From Adiantum capillus-veneris (Eukaryota > Streptophyta > Polypodiopsida > Polypodiales > Pteridaceae): a DNA stretch of 64,000 bases. The stretch is taken from the NCBI GenBank assembly GCA_014529385.2, contig CM043957.1:64290003-64354002 (forward strand). Reading direction: 5' to 3'. The translations under genes were made by a program, and so were the position numbers. Of this stretch, positions 22,073 to 34,086 are shown piece by piece. How positions within the stretch are numbered: the first letter of the stretch is position 1; every line of letters begins with the position of its first letter. The notes under the pieces are model-generated. The model was not told where the DNA came from, did not search any database, and was given only the letters and a program-made list of their open reading frames with translations.

Positions 22073-23587
22073 TGATGGGGGCTTTTCACAAGCCAAGCTC
22101 CCATACCCCTCTTCTCTCGTCCCCACCCCATGAAAACCCCCTCGTAGGGAGGGAGTGATAAAAAAGCATTGGAAAAAGTAAGAAAAAAATAAAGTATGAT
22201 TATGTAATATATAAGAAAGGTAAAATAGGCCACCTCATGCCTGCGGGGTAGCCCATCCCCACCTTGCCTCCTTTTTCTTCACTGTTGCCCCGCCGGGTGT
22301 CCCTTTTCCTCTCCTCCACTCAAAAGGTCAACCCCCTCTCTCTTCCCCTTGTCCTTTCTCATTTCTCTCTCCCATCAAGCTACCCCACCTCTCACCAATA
22401 ATGCACCCTAACTCACATGCAACTTACCCTATCTTCCAAAATAGTATACCCCACCCCCTCATTCTCTCTCCTATCATATCCCATGACCCAAATACCCCCC
22501 TCTCTCTCTAAAGGGCGCCATATCTCTTGTCTTGTAGCTAAATAACCTCCCCCACACTCACACACACTCAGTTTCACTGAAAAAGGTGCCCACAGACCCA
22601 TCCCCACCCGGTGGTTACCTGATTTTTCTTGTGTTCACACACATCTGCACACAGATTCACCTCTGAACACACTCCCCTCTCTCCCCTCTTGTAATTAATT
22701 TATTCTCCATGTCACCTCTCACTTTTTTTCATCAACCCATCTCTCTCTCATGAGACTGTTGTTCTGGCACATATACACACATCCAGACAAGTGGGGCCCA
22801 CAGTCACATGGCCTATGTAGATAATGATTTCTTCATTTCTAAATTCTAGAATTTCTCCCCCCTCCTCCCCTATATAAAGAGGGGTCACCATCACACAAAA
22901 ACACACAACATCACCAAAGAACACACTATGCACTGTGTGTGCCTAGTGCACACACACACACACCCACACCATCACCATCACCGCAATCACCATGCTTGTC
23001 TTGAGCATGACCTCTACACCCTTGGCTATGGAAGATGAAGGGAAACTAAATGAAGGATGATGGCCATAATCCTCGTGCGAGTCTTCGCCATCAACTCCCA
23101 CCTATCCGCCATGTGCTCTACCACTCTCTCCCTTCTCATTCCCCTACCCTATGCTCCCCATTTCATCGCCTAATTCTCTAAATAAAGCTTGAGGTTTTGT
23201 GAGTATGTTTTCTTGCAATGTTTTGCCCATGTGAGGTGTGCGGAATCAGCACCTAGTCTTGTGTTTTGGAGTGAGCTTGTGTATGTGTGAAGGGTGTTCG
23301 AATTCGCCATCCTTTTGTGATGCCTAATTACTAAGCCGCTATATGCCCTCCCTCACTCTCTCTCTCTCTCTCTCACTTGATCTCATTCTCTTTCCTTTTC
23401 ATCATTACTCCCAAGCATCCATCTCTCTTGGATGAAAACTTTGTTATGGTGGTGTGTTGTTTGCGTCCTAGCCGCTGAAGCTAGGTGGTGCCCCCTGTTT
23501 GCTTTACCATGACAGGCTCGAGGCGCGCCATTCAGTCCCCGGTGTTTTAGAGGCCGTCGGGGTTCGGGGTTCACTTTGCTCCCGTCA
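22073..23587 (+). repeat. Tat-1 3' LTR
   Basis: 1515 bp, from TGATGGGGGC to TGCTCCCGTCA, nearly identical to the 5' LTR apart from three short indels and scattered substitutions. It has a TATA box at 22871-22878. Confidence 0.93.
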
Positions 23588-23591
23588 ATGG

Positions 23592-23810
23592 GTCTGGAGC
23601 GTCGCTATAGATTTCTGTGTAAACGTCGCTATAATCGTCACTATGACCGTCGCTATGAGCGTCTCTATATAGCGACGCATATAGCGACGCCTATAGCGTC
23701 GCATATAGCGACGCTCTCGTAGCGACGCTATTAGCGATGCCGGGGGTTATAAAAACCCAGTGTATTTCCGTCGCTAACAGCGTCACAAGAGCACACAACC
23801 TCTTGTAGTG
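23592..23810. repeat. CACTA right subterminal repeats and terminal repeat
   Basis: More than ten GCGTCGCTAT/ATAGCGACGC units in both orientations lead to the terminal CCTCTTGTAGTG. These are presumed transposase-binding sites. Confidence 0.9.
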
Positions 23811-24215
23811 TTGATGGGAGTAATGTTGTCCAGTCCTCAAGGAAGAGACGATATACTTTCATCAATAGGATTCAAAAAACAAGCGTAGCACCAACTTCAA
23901 CTTTTTATCTATCAAATGAATCAATTCAAAGGGTTTTATGCCTTCATTGTTGTGCTAAAAAATGTTGCCGGCTTGGAGATTGTGATATCGTGACAAGGTT
24001 ATGACAAGAATTTTGGGGAGAGTCTCAGAAAACACACACTAATTATGTTTATGATGCTCTTCTATATGCTATCAGAAAGATGAGAAGATGCAATACCAAT
24101 TTAGGGTATATGGCTCCATTGTTTGCTATAGAGCATGGTATGAGCTGCATGGTATACCAAAAACATCATTTTAACTCTACAAGGAAAAGTTTGAAAATGG
24201 TGTAGGTCACTATCA
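23811..24215 (+). pseudogene. Decayed gene, 3' half after the CACTA; Cys-rich segment
   Basis: Skipping the CACTA and one TTG copy, the frame of 9383-9662 continues without a shift through NVVQSSRKRRYTFINRIQ. A Cys-rich segment follows, VLCLHCCAKKCCRLGDCD, then a TGA and QEFWGESQ ... VYDALLYAIRKMRR. After a frame change comes YGSIVCYRAWYELHGIPK and LYKEKFENGVGHYQ. The Cys cluster followed by a hydrophobic CYRAW..LHG.....Y segment recalls transposase-like proteins from plant genomes. I cannot give the family with confidence. The gene is cut off at about 24215 by the Tat-2 junction. Confidence 0.5.
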
Positions 24216-24224
24216 ATCCATTGA

Positions 24225-24305
24225 TTCTACCCTTAATAAGATATGATTTGGGCCTAGACGTTTTCATCTTTGTGCTGTATTGAGAGGAAGGCGACCCATC
24301 CTATC
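24225..24305 (+). other. Junction into truncated Tat-2; LTR/leader-like fragment
   Basis: GATATGATTTGGGCCTAGAC and GTTTTCATCTTTGTGCTGT closely match the divergent block of the pol-less element's 3' LTR at about 44205-44262. No full 5' LTR or PBS of Tat-2 precedes gag, so the 5' end was lost. Confidence 0.45.
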
Positions 24306-25958
24306 ATGGCTTTCCCTAATTTTTTTGGGCGTAGTGGGGAAAATGCTGGGGATTTTTTGGATAACTTGGAGATGGATTTTCTTGTCTCTGGGAGGGATGA
24401 CGAAGCATTGAAATTGAGGGCTTTTCCTTTGGTGCTCAAAGAAGAAGCTAGGGTATGGTTCCAGGCTCTAGATCCAACCCAAAGAGCTGAATGGGAGGGA
24501 TTGAAGGCGGCTTTCCTACGAAGATTTCAACAAGCCAATTCGGCAGAAGAACTATGGCAACAGCTTCTGGCCCTTCATCAAGTTGACCCTCATGGTTATG
24601 CAACCTATGAGGAAGGTTTTCTGAAACTTTGGGGGCAATGGACAGACTCACTAAACCCTGGTGAGCAAGCTCCCAATTTCCTCCAAAAGGACCGATTTAT
24701 CTCAGGTTTGTACCCCTTGCTAAGGGAGAAGGTAAAGAGAAAATTTCCAAATACTTTTGAAGATGCCTTAAGAATTGCTAGGGAAAAGAATCGAAAGATT
24801 CTCTATCAAGCCCAAGCAGGCCAGCTAGCTTTGGGAGGCAATATCACAACTATGGAAGCTTCTCACGTACCTCCAAATGTGCCTAATGCACCAGGCCTCA
24901 ATAGAGGTCAACAAGAAGATATGCTCCAACAAATAAACAATCTCACAAACCAGCTAGAGGGTTTGAGAGTAAATCTTGTGCAGGGTGCAAGAAGGCCTAT
25001 TGAGGGGAATGGTGGGAATCGGCCACCAATGCGACGTCAAGCAAGGGAAATTTTGTGTTACAATTGTGGGGGAAATGGCCACAGCATGTATAATTTTCCT
25101 CATCCCAGAAGATATGACTACCCTGTCAGAGGTCCTCGACAAACAAGTAAGTCCTCCCCGTGCTAGAGCTCAAGCACAAGAGCAACCACAACCTCAGATT
25201 TTGCAGCCACCTCGTGTTCAAGCTCAAGCCCCTGCTACTCAACCAAATGCAAGCATCATAAGGATGGAGGAGGTCGTCAAGGGTGAAAGCAACCATGAAG
25301 AAATAGTTAAAGTGAAGATGAAGATAGATGAAGTGGCTACAATGCCTATCAAGCGTGTGTCCAAGATGAAGTAAGTAAAGAAACAAGCAAGGATGCAAGC
25401 AATGAAGCAAGTACATCTCGGGCAACTAAAGATGAATCCAAGAAGAGAAAGACCCCTACTAGGTCTCAAATTGACATCTCTAATTTCCCTATGGGATCTC
25501 GAACACAACCTTATGACTTGACAGCAGCTGATGTGAGTTCTCAAGGACCAAAGATTACTTGGCCACAACTACTTCATATCTCCCCAAAGCTACGACGACA
25601 GTGGTCAAAAATGGTGAGCACGAGGGCAAAGCAAAGTAAGCTAGTAAGTGTAATCAAAGCCTATGGTCTCAAGGATATAGTGCCTTTGGTGGAGGCTCAA
25701 ATCAAGGGACAACGGATTCCAAAAACTTACATTGACAGTGGAGCAGAGGTTTGTGTCATGACAGAAAATCTAATGCATCAATTGGGTTTAGAGGTAATGG
25801 AATCATCAAACTTTAGGGCAAAAATGGACAATAATGTCTCTGTCACTTGTGTGGGTGTAGTGAAAGCTTTTAGAGTTTCTGTTTTTGGAATCACTACAGA
25901 GGTTGATGCTTATGTGATGCCAGTGAAGGGAGAAGGATACCCCCTTATTTTAGGATGA
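24306..25958 (+). pseudogene. Tat-2 gag-protease
   Basis: Homologous to Tat-1 gag-protease. It starts MAFPNFFGRSGENAGDFLD, with the capsid-type domain to about codon 180. The zinc knuckle reads CYNCGGNGHSMYNF, so its last Cys is Phe and it should not bind zinc normally. Two compensating frameshifts (about 25140 and 25370) bracket the linker, which is rich in Gln/Pro. The protease has the normal YIDSGAEVCVM active site and ends YPLILG-stop, where TGA replaces the Arg codon before PWLMG. The frame continues with further stops at about 26070 and 26283 into RT. Confidence 0.88.
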
Positions 25959-26280
25959 CCTTGGCTCATGGGTATAGGAGCTAGGCAAGATTGGGCAACA
26001 GGAGACTTGGAGTTGAGGCCTCGTGTGGGTGGCCATAGTCGGAAGGTGGTTTATAACTTGAAGAAAGGGTGACAAGAGAACCTTGAACTAGAGACATCAA
26101 CTGATGACTGGGGCTCAAGTGGATGCTCCTCATCCATGGAGGAGGAAGAGAGTGATAGCACTCTCGAAGTCATGGGCATCACCATAAAGGAAACTACCTC
26201 ATCAGAAGACAACCCAAGGATCCAAATGGAGAATGTGTGGGATGCCATCCTAAAGAAGATGTTATCCAAGGATATAAAGG

Positions 26281-28262
26281 AATAAGAAAGGGAGGGTTAT
26301 GTAAATGTTCTCAAGAAGCATGCATCATTGTTTATTTCTGATTACACTCACATTACAGGTGTCACTGCAGTGAAGCATCATATCCATCCAAAACAAGGGA
26401 GCAAGCCAGTAGTACAAAAACTAAGAAGATTAGAAGTTGTGCAACAAAATGCACTATTGTCCGAGGTGAAGAGACTCTTAGAAGTTGGATTCATATACCC
26501 AGTAGAAGATTCAGAATGGGTCTCCCCAGTAGTGGTGAGGCCAAAGAAGAATGGTAAATGGCGAGTGTGCATGGATTACAATCCACTAAATGCTGCAACA
26601 AAGAGGGACCACTTCCCTCTCCCATTTCAAGATGAGATTCTAAACGAAGTAGCAGGCCACGATCCATACATAGTGTGTGATGGCTACTCCGGCTACTTTC
26701 AAATACGCATTGCAGAGGAGGACCAGAAAAAGACTACTTTCATCACACCTTGGGGCTGTTTTGCATTTTGAGTCATGCCTTTTGGTCTCACCAACGCTCC
26801 ATCCACCTTTCAAAGATTCATGAATATGGTCTTCCAACCTTACTTTGGTAAGTCCATAAGGGTTTTCATAGATGACTTTTGTATTTACAGCTCCAAAAGT
26901 ATGCATCTCGGCAAGATTGATGAAGGATTTACTCATTTAGCTAAGCTGGGTGGACACCTAAACAAGGACAAATGTCACATTGGGGAAATCAAGGTTACAC
27001 TATTGGGGCATGTAGTATCCATTGATGGAATCGAGGTAGATCCTGAAAAGATAGAAACATTGCTAAATCTACCTTCCCCAACTTCCATCAAACAATTAAT
27101 CTCTTTCTTGCAAAAGCTAGATATTTGAGTAGATTCATACACTTACTCTCCCAAGTGATATTTCCTCTACAACACCTGACTCGTCAAGAGACGCTTGTTT
27201 GGAGTGAAGAAAGTGATGGGCATTTTAGAGAGATTAAAAAAATGTTAGGGTCACTCCTTGTAATCCTGGGAAGAAACATTGTTTGTAAACCCTAGTGTGG
27301 GAGAAGAGCCCATTGGTGCTGCCCTCCTACAAAAAGATCCAAAAACATCCTTTATGAGGCCTGTGTATTTTGCTAGCCGCCGCATGGAAAACATAGAGAA
27401 GGCCTACACCCTGATGGAACAGTTAGTGTTAGCCCTCATGTTTGCGGTAACCAAATTTCGGCCATACTTGCTGCCAAAGAGGTTTGTAATTATCACTGTG
27501 GAGGATATGTTTCCCTATGCACTACAACATATGGAAATCTCTCACAAAATAGCAAAGTGGGTGGTGCGACTTCAAGAGTTTGATTATACAATACAGGTTG
27601 AAAGAACAACTCGAGCATGCTTAGCCGACATTTTAACAAACAAGTGCTATGAAAAAGTTTTCCATTTGAAGAGAAAGGAACTTCCACCACCTCCAGCTCT
27701 AGAGGCTCTAGTCAATGCTTATAGCCTGGAAAATGCTTATAGCCTCTACTTTGATGGAGCATACAAGAGAACCAAGGATAAGGCAGCTGCAGGCATCGTG
27801 GTCTTATCTCCATTGGGAGAGAGGATCCATGGTGAAGGGATCACTCTAGAAGATTTCCACTCCAACAATGACGCAAAATATCAAGCTCTAATTCATGGCC
27901 TTTGTTGGTGCCTGGATAATTCAATTGAGAGATTAAATGATTTTGGTGACTCCATGCTTTTGGTAAGGCAAATGCAAGGTACATGGGCTTGCAAAATTGC
28001 CTGTCTCTCTACTAAAATGAGAGAAGCCAAAGCTCTTCTGAGGAGATTTAGGGAGGCACAAGTACATCATGTGCCAAGAGACCAGAACAAGGATGCAGAC
28101 CACCTAGCATCATCGAAGTTAAATGAGTCAGTAGTGGGAGCAGTGGCCATCAAACTTCCGCTTCAGCAAGGCAAGGAGGACTTAGAAGATATTATGCACA
28201 TTTTGGAGCAAGGAGAGGCTCCTAAACACTTGAATGCAGGGGAAAGGCGATGGTTAGCTAGG
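26281..28262 (+). pseudogene. Tat-2 reverse transcriptase, RNase H, second RNase H
   Basis: RT segments 26328-26771 and 26775-27128 are separated only by one TGA (ITPWGCFAF-stop-VMPFGLTNAP). The active site FIDD is present. A frameshift at about 27118 leads into SRFIHLLSQ and another at about 27270. The block 27279-28262 carries the gypsy RNase H and the second RNase H with YFDGAYKRTKDKAAAG. In the NNEAEY motif the sequence is NNDAKY, so the catalytic Glu is Lys and the enzyme would be inactive even without stops. Confidence 0.88.
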
Positions 28263-29414
28263 TAGGCTACCAGGTATCGCATAGTAAATGATAATTTGTA
28301 TTGTCTTGGTAAGGATGGTGTGCTTAGGAGAGTGCCTTTGAAGAGTGAAATTGAAGAGATTTTAAAAGCTTGTCATGATGATGTGTGCGGAGGACACTTT
28401 GCGCACGACATCACTAGTAGAAAGGTTTTACAAGCTGGGTTTACTTGGACAAGTCTTCATCGTGATGTCAAATACTGGTGTCAAACATGTGATGAATGTC
28501 AGAAAGCAGGACCACGACGGATCATAGCTGAACCTCAGAACCCAATAAAGGTATATGGGCCCTTTGAAAAGTGGGGAATTGATGCCATAGGGCCTCTACC
28601 ACGCACTCAGTCAGGTAAAGAGTACATCATTATGGGAGTAGACTACATGACTAAATGGGCTAAGGCTATGCCAACCAATAGAATTACTGCTAAGGATGTG
28701 AGTCAGTTCATCTTTGACCACATCTGTTGCCGGTTTGGCACCCCTGTTGAAATACTATCTGATAGAGGACCAGGGTTTAGAGCAGACTTGGTAGGAGAAC
28801 TCATGCAGAAGCTAAATATTCAGCATCAACACTCTACTCCTTACTACCCTCAGTGCAATGGCTTGGTGGAAAAGGTAAATGGAATCATTTGCAAAATTCT
28901 CACCAAATAGGTACATGCCAGGCCCCAAGATTGGGACAAACACCTGAATGGAGCTCTATGGGCCTATAGAACCTCCTTCAAAACCTCATTAGGATACACA
29001 CCCTTTCATTTGGTTTATGGAAAGAAGGCGCTTTTGCCCATTGAATTGAAGTTAACAAGTCTTCGAATATTGGGTAGCCAGGTAGGCTCTCAAAAGGAGA
29101 AAGTACATCAAAGGATCATGGATTTAGAGAGACTGCAATTGGATTGTGAAGAAGCCATCAACCACTACTCTCAAGAAGCATAGAAGCGTAGAGAAAAGTT
29201 CAACAAAAAGCTAGCATCTAAAGACATCAAAAAGGGATCTCTAGTGCTTCGATATGACAATCGCTTCGACACTCGTAAGGATGGAAAGTTTCTTTTTCGA
29301 TGGGAAGGCCCATTCTTGGTCACCAAAAAGTTAAAAAATGGCTCTTACAGACTTCAAGACATTGATGGTAAAGTGCATAAGACCAGGACAAATGGATGGC
29401 GTCTAAAGCCAGCC
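28263..29414 (+). pseudogene. Tat-2 integrase
   Basis: In-frame TAGs at about 28262, 28908 and 29181 divide the integrase. The zinc finger (CHDDVCGGHFAHD ... WCQTCDECQKAG), D (KWGIDAIGPL), D (ILSDRGPGF) and E (NGLVEKVNG) are all present, followed by WEGPFLVTKKLKNGSYRLQ. The coding end is at KPA, where the TIR transposon inserted. Its last codons resume at 34019 (KPTQDQRK-stop). Confidence 0.88.
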
Positions 29415-30805
29415 GGGTGCTATTACTTAACGAGCGGTGGAAAGCGAGCGAGGGACAAAAAGTGAGCATAGACAATAGAGGGATGGATTTTTTAATCCCA
29501 TTTCAAGGGTTATTGATTTTTTTAATTTCTTATACATACATTCATTCACACAAAATTGCTACTTGTCCATGGTCTCTATATGCAAATTATCTTTCTTGTA
29601 CACTACATCTACATGTATGCATTATGTTAAATGGTTGTTTTTCCTTAGGGATACATATTAAAGAAATTGAAGAGAAAAAGAAAAGCACCTATTTTTAGAG
29701 TGACTATTTGTATTCCTAAATCCTCAACCATTGACAACAATCTTGTAGAAAGTTTTACCATTTTTTTTCAAATGGTTAAAAAATATATCACTTAAACTCA
29801 TGGAAAAAAGATTACAAGAGCATTATAGAAGAAAAAAGATGAACCAGATGAGTCCAAATGAGCTAGATTTTTGGAGACATAGCTAACCTTATGATTGGAA
29901 TCTAAATCGAGCCAAGTGTAATAAATTCATTAATGGAAATATATTGGATAATCTTTTATCAACGATAATGACATCATAAAAGGAAGTAGGAGTATACTGT
30001 TGAAAATACCAACCAAGAATGACAACATCGAAATCCACAAGAATACATGAGAAGAAAGTCACTTAGATTTGGAGTATTATGGACGGATTGTACAAGTTGT
30101 GTGTTCATTATGCCTTTAAGAAGTACAAAGGAGAAACCGATACATTTTGATGTGTAACGCTTGTCTTGAACCTAAGAAAAAGAATTTCATACTTTTGTTT
30201 CAAAGTGATGGGATGATTGGAAAATTCCACCTATTAGTAGCACTTTCAATTGCTCTTACAAGCTCGCTTTTGAATCAAGCATTGAATATAATCCTATCTC
30301 ACGTTTGGACCACTTTCACGTAGGTGTCTATAGAGACCTTTTAGAGGTAGTCAAATAATGCATGACATTTATGATCTTTTTCTTTGGAGGTGATGAATGG
30401 TTTCCCCACATGATATTTATGAATGCTTAGCTAAGTGTAATTTACAATCTTTAGCAACACTTCACTCTTATTTTTAGCCCTTGGATGTCCCTACTAAGAA
30501 TTTTTCTCCTTTTTGCATTTGATCCCTATATGGAATGCACAATGTATAGCCTCTTTTGGGGTATTCCATTCTATGTTCTTGCTCCTCTAGTAAAAATAAA
30601 ACTACATAGCCGCATGCATGTGGTCCAAATTGATAGAACTACATCCATTCTAGAAAAATCTTGAATCTTTTGGGGGATAGTAGCATATTTGAAACCTAAT
30701 CAAAATCCTCCATTGTAATCTAAAATTGCTAGAAAATGAGAAGGTGAGAAACAAGGTTGTCATCGAGAAGGATACTAGAGCAAACAAAAGTGTGAGAGGG
30801 GAGGA

Positions 30806-30809
<4 letters not shown>

Positions 30810-30879
<70 letters not shown>
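30810..30879. repeat. (CT)n microsatellite
   Basis: About 35 CT units inside the TIR transposon. Confidence 0.97.
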
Positions 30880-30884
<5 letters not shown>

Positions 30885-31485
30885 GATCTACACCTCTTGG
30901 GTGTGCCTATTTCAAGGAGTATTGGAAAAAGGTCCCTCATTTGTCAACCATCTTGAAGGGCCATATGTAGCTACCAGCCTACCAATATATATGCTCACCC
31001 TTCTACTATTTAATTGTATAAACACCATGTTGGATTTTTTCCCAATGGTGCCTCCGTCCAATCTTGTATTTGGTGTCTCATTGGTCTATATTCTCACTCA
31101 TGTCCTTAAAAGCATCACCTTGATACTCCCAATTTTTCAAAAATGTGAAAATAGATACAAATGCACTTGCTAGGTTTTGATTTTTACCTATGAAATAAAA
31201 ATTTACATTTTAATTTAAATGTAAAGTTTTCTTATTTTAGTGCCGATTTCCCTAAAATGGGAATATTTTTGGGAAAAATGTAGTCATTTTCTATATCACA
31301 AATTTGTTTCTGTTTAGGAAAATGCTTGTTTGGGACATTGTCTTATCACCCCTTCTTCAATTTGTTTATCCACGACTCTACTAAACTATCTACCATGTCG
31401 TATGTCAAACATGTAACGTGCATAATTGGCAAGCCCTTACAAATTCTTGGTGATTGTGAAGCTATTGAATGGGCACTTCAAGATT

Positions 31486-32290
31486 GCGTTTCCAAATGCT
31501 ATTCACTAAGGCTTGGTGAAGACATATGGAGGCCGAATGGAGTTTGGGGATGGGGGGACCTGCGCATGAGTTGCTCAAAGTAACAACTCCTTGACTTTCT
31601 CGGGTGGTTATAAATGGAAAAAATTGAAATGAATATTGTATTTGTGATTCATCGCAATGATGGGCCGCCAAATGTAAGGTAGAGGCTATCATCAAAAAAC
31701 ACAAGTCGTGGAGGATGGCGGCTCACTCGCAGGCTGCAAGGAGAAGCAAAGGTGCCGCTATACAAAGCCAGCATGCTGGCCTCGAGCAGCTAGTGTTGTA
31801 GCCAAACCACACTGCAGGGAAGCTATGGCCCACATCCATAGCAAGCGATGGATGGAGGATCCGCTCAACATCATTAATATATAGGCTGAAGTTGTGGAGA
31901 GTGCAAGCGTGGGGCGGCGGGCCAAAGATGGGCATCTGCAGGTGGTCGAAGAAGCTGCCAGTCAAACCAAGCCATGCAGGACCTTTCAAGAGACGATATC
32001 GCAGCCATCATACATCGTCACCACCCACAATCAGCTTGCGTTTCCCAACGCTATCCACTAGGCCTTGGTGAAGACTAAAGCTTGTCTCTAGAAATCGTAG
32101 CCGCCATGTACCATCACCACCCGCATTCACCTTGCGTTTCCAAACGCTGGGCACCAGCCCTTGGTGAAGACAAAAGGTTGTTTTTGGAAATTGTAGCACT
32201 CATTTACCGTCACCACCCACAGTCAGCTTGCGTTTCCAAACGCTATCCACCACACCTTGGTGAAGACAAAAGTTTGTCTCTAAGCTCAAG
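31486..32290 (+). repeat. 96-bp minisatellite (three copies) plus a diverged copy, GC-rich block
   Basis: Units start at 32016, 32112 and 32208, exactly 96 bp apart, each with GTCACCACCC, CTTGCGTTTCC(C/A)AA and CTTGGTGAAGAC. A diverged copy of the middle part lies at 31486-31530. Since 96 is a multiple of three, the frame 32082-32333 repeats a 32-residue motif (YHHHPHSPCVSKRW / YRHHPQSACVSKRY). I do not think it is a real protein. Confidence 0.85.
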
Positions 32291-34072
32291 ACAAAGCTCT
32301 GGTAACAATAGCATTGTCATCGCTCCCTTTTAAGTAGCATTTTGAAACACAAGTTGAAAGGAGCATTGCAAATTCCATAATATGATTAAATGCATCACTC
32401 ATTTTAGTTCACACCTTTTTACTTCAATAGTTATATTTGCCTAAACAAGGGAAAAATCCAGCTCAAGGGGATAAAACAACAAAGATAGAGAGACCTACAC
32501 TCCCTTTGGGTCGACTGCACATGGATCGCTCTAGTACTTTTGCATAAGCTAGCTGCTACAACCACTGAGGAGGGATGATTGTGGGTGACATGCAAGTGAT
32601 GGGGGGAGCTTTTTGCAATCATTTTGTCTATGTTAGCAATGGGCTATAATGCTGAGGCCAACTCGTACAAGATCCTCAAGAAGACTCCACCAAGTTCATT
32701 ATAATCCTACCCCTTCAGAACTTGATGGTACGGCTGGTTGAATCTCTTATGATGTAGGGCAACTATGCAACTCTTCAATGACATGCTGTAGGCACATTTA
32801 ATTTTGGCCATGGAAAACACTACCTACGTAGTGAAAAACCTTTTGAACCACATTCTAGGATCTTAGGTGATCTTCATTGCAATGAATTGGTATATGGCAA
32901 TGTTCTTGAATCTCAAAAAAGTTGTCCTAGCAATGCTTGGACTCTTCTCAATTTTCTTCCCACTATTACTATTAGCCCACTCTTAACACCATAGGACATT
33001 TACCAACTTCATTTTCCTTTTGGACTTTATGTATCGTCCCCATTGGTTCACATTTGTGTCACCTAGTCCGCTCACTCTAACCTTTCGCATTTTTTGAGAG
33101 TATGCTAAGGTGATTGACATTCCAAGATACTTACCTTCTAGGAGGGACTTTGATCGTCCTAGAGGGTGACTAAAAAGTTTGTAACTTATCATGGTCTGAC
33201 TTTGAATTCATGGCTTACATATTTTTTCTAATTAGCATGTGATTCTTTCTCGAGCTAGGGGGGAAGGGGGAAGAGAGAGAGAGAGAGAGAGAGAGAGTGA
33301 ATGATGCATATAGAATTGGTTCTTCCCATCACCCTTAAGAAATATTTTGATAGATGAGTAGATTCCATATGAACCATTAGCAAGTATAATGTCATTTTGA
33401 ATTGATTATGGAGCTTTTGCAGTGTCATCACTAATGCGTAATGTTTCTCTACTCTTTCTTTATGTAATTTTCTATTGTACTTTGAAAGATAAGGTTAAGG
33501 CTTTACAAAAACTTTTATTTTGCAATTTGTTTTTTCAAATTTGACCAGTTTATTGATTAATTTCTTGTGAACATTTGTTAATGTAAACAAGTAAGGTGAG
33601 AGACACTATTTTAGATGTAGCTTAATAATGCATCCACCTAGGGTCTATAAACACACTTGTCTTTTGAGTCGATAACTTTGTAGTTAAGGATGATAAAGTG
33701 GAACTATAAGTGAGTTAAGGCAAAAATGGTCCTATATGCCGTGTTACATCTTAGCATATTCTATCTAGCAAATCAATAAAAAAACCACTATGTGTAGCTA
33801 TTTATACAAAGTAACTTGTGTGTACAAGTGGGATGAAGATGACATAGGGGCCATGCAAAAGAAAGATTTTTTTTCACCTGGAGAAAATGGCTATAGAAAT
33901 TAAAGGCTCTAATTTTAAAGAAACAATAAAATGCAATCAACATGTTGTCTCACACACAAGTTTTTGCTCGCCTTTTGTACCTCGCTCGCTTTTCACTTCT
34001 CGTTAAATGATAGCACCCAAGCCAACCCAAGATCAAAGAAAGTAGGCTAGAGGCATAAATACCTCTAGCCAG

Positions 34073-34086
34073 GTTTGGGGGGGCTA
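34073..34086 (+). other. Tat-2 polypurine tract
   Basis: GTTTGGGGGGGCTA directly precedes the 3' LTR start TGATCCGAGCC. Upstream GGCATAAATACCTCTAGCC parallels ATGAATGCCTCTAGCC before the Tat-1 3' LTR. Confidence 0.7.

Larger units (their letters stand above)
14517..23587 (+). mobile_element. Tat-1: complete Tat-lineage Ty3/gypsy retrotransposon
   Basis: A 9.07-kb element with two near-identical LTRs, PBS, leader, gag-protease, RT, RNase H, a second (archaeal-type) RNase H, integrase and polypurine tract. Both outer flanks are ATGG (14513-14516 and 23588-23591), a 4-bp target duplication. The second RNase H between the gypsy RNase H and integrase is the mark of the Tat (Ogre/TatI-III) lineage. 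LTR ends are TGATAGGGGC/TGATGGGGGC and GCTCCCGTCA. LTR differences are mainly a 21-bp duplication, a 14-bp CT insertion and CT-tract length, so the insertion is young. The pol reading frame is nevertheless broken. Confidence 0.93.
9663..23810 (+). mobile_element. CACTA (En/Spm) transposon carrying nested Tat-1
   Basis: The left end reads CACTACAAGAGG, the right end CCTCTTGTAGTG, its exact inverse, and both sides are flanked by TTG, the 3-bp target duplication typical of CACTA elements. GCGTCGCTAT-type subterminal repeats cluster at both ends (9690-9785 and 14488-14516 plus 23592-23810). Inside are a TNP2-type transposase, a TNP1-like gene and a captured HIPP fragment, all on the plus strand. 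Without the 9.07-kb Tat-1 insertion the element is about 5.07 kb. The transposase is truncated, so it should be non-autonomous. Confidence 0.93.
29415..34018. mobile_element. TIR DNA transposon, MULE-like, 4.6 kb, non-autonomous
   Basis: The left end GGGTGCTATTACTTAACGAG and the inverse of the right end GGGTGCTATCATTTAACGAG match over about 58 bp with roughly ten mismatches (shared AAAGCGAGCGAGG and ACAAAA). Flanks are AAGCCAGCC (29406-29414) and AAGCCAACC (34019-34027), a 9-bp duplication with one mismatch, the size typical of Mutator-like elements. No ORF above about 90 codons and no recognisable transposase occurs, so it is non-autonomous or badly decayed. It contains a (CT)n tract, a 96-bp minisatellite and a GC-richer block at 31640-32290 that may be acquired DNA. 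Confidence 0.8.

Noticed and set aside
31723-31989. Minus-strand ORF MKGPAWLGLTGSFFDHLQMP
   Set aside because: Lies in the GC-rich block of the TIR transposon, has no recognisable domain and is likely open by chance.
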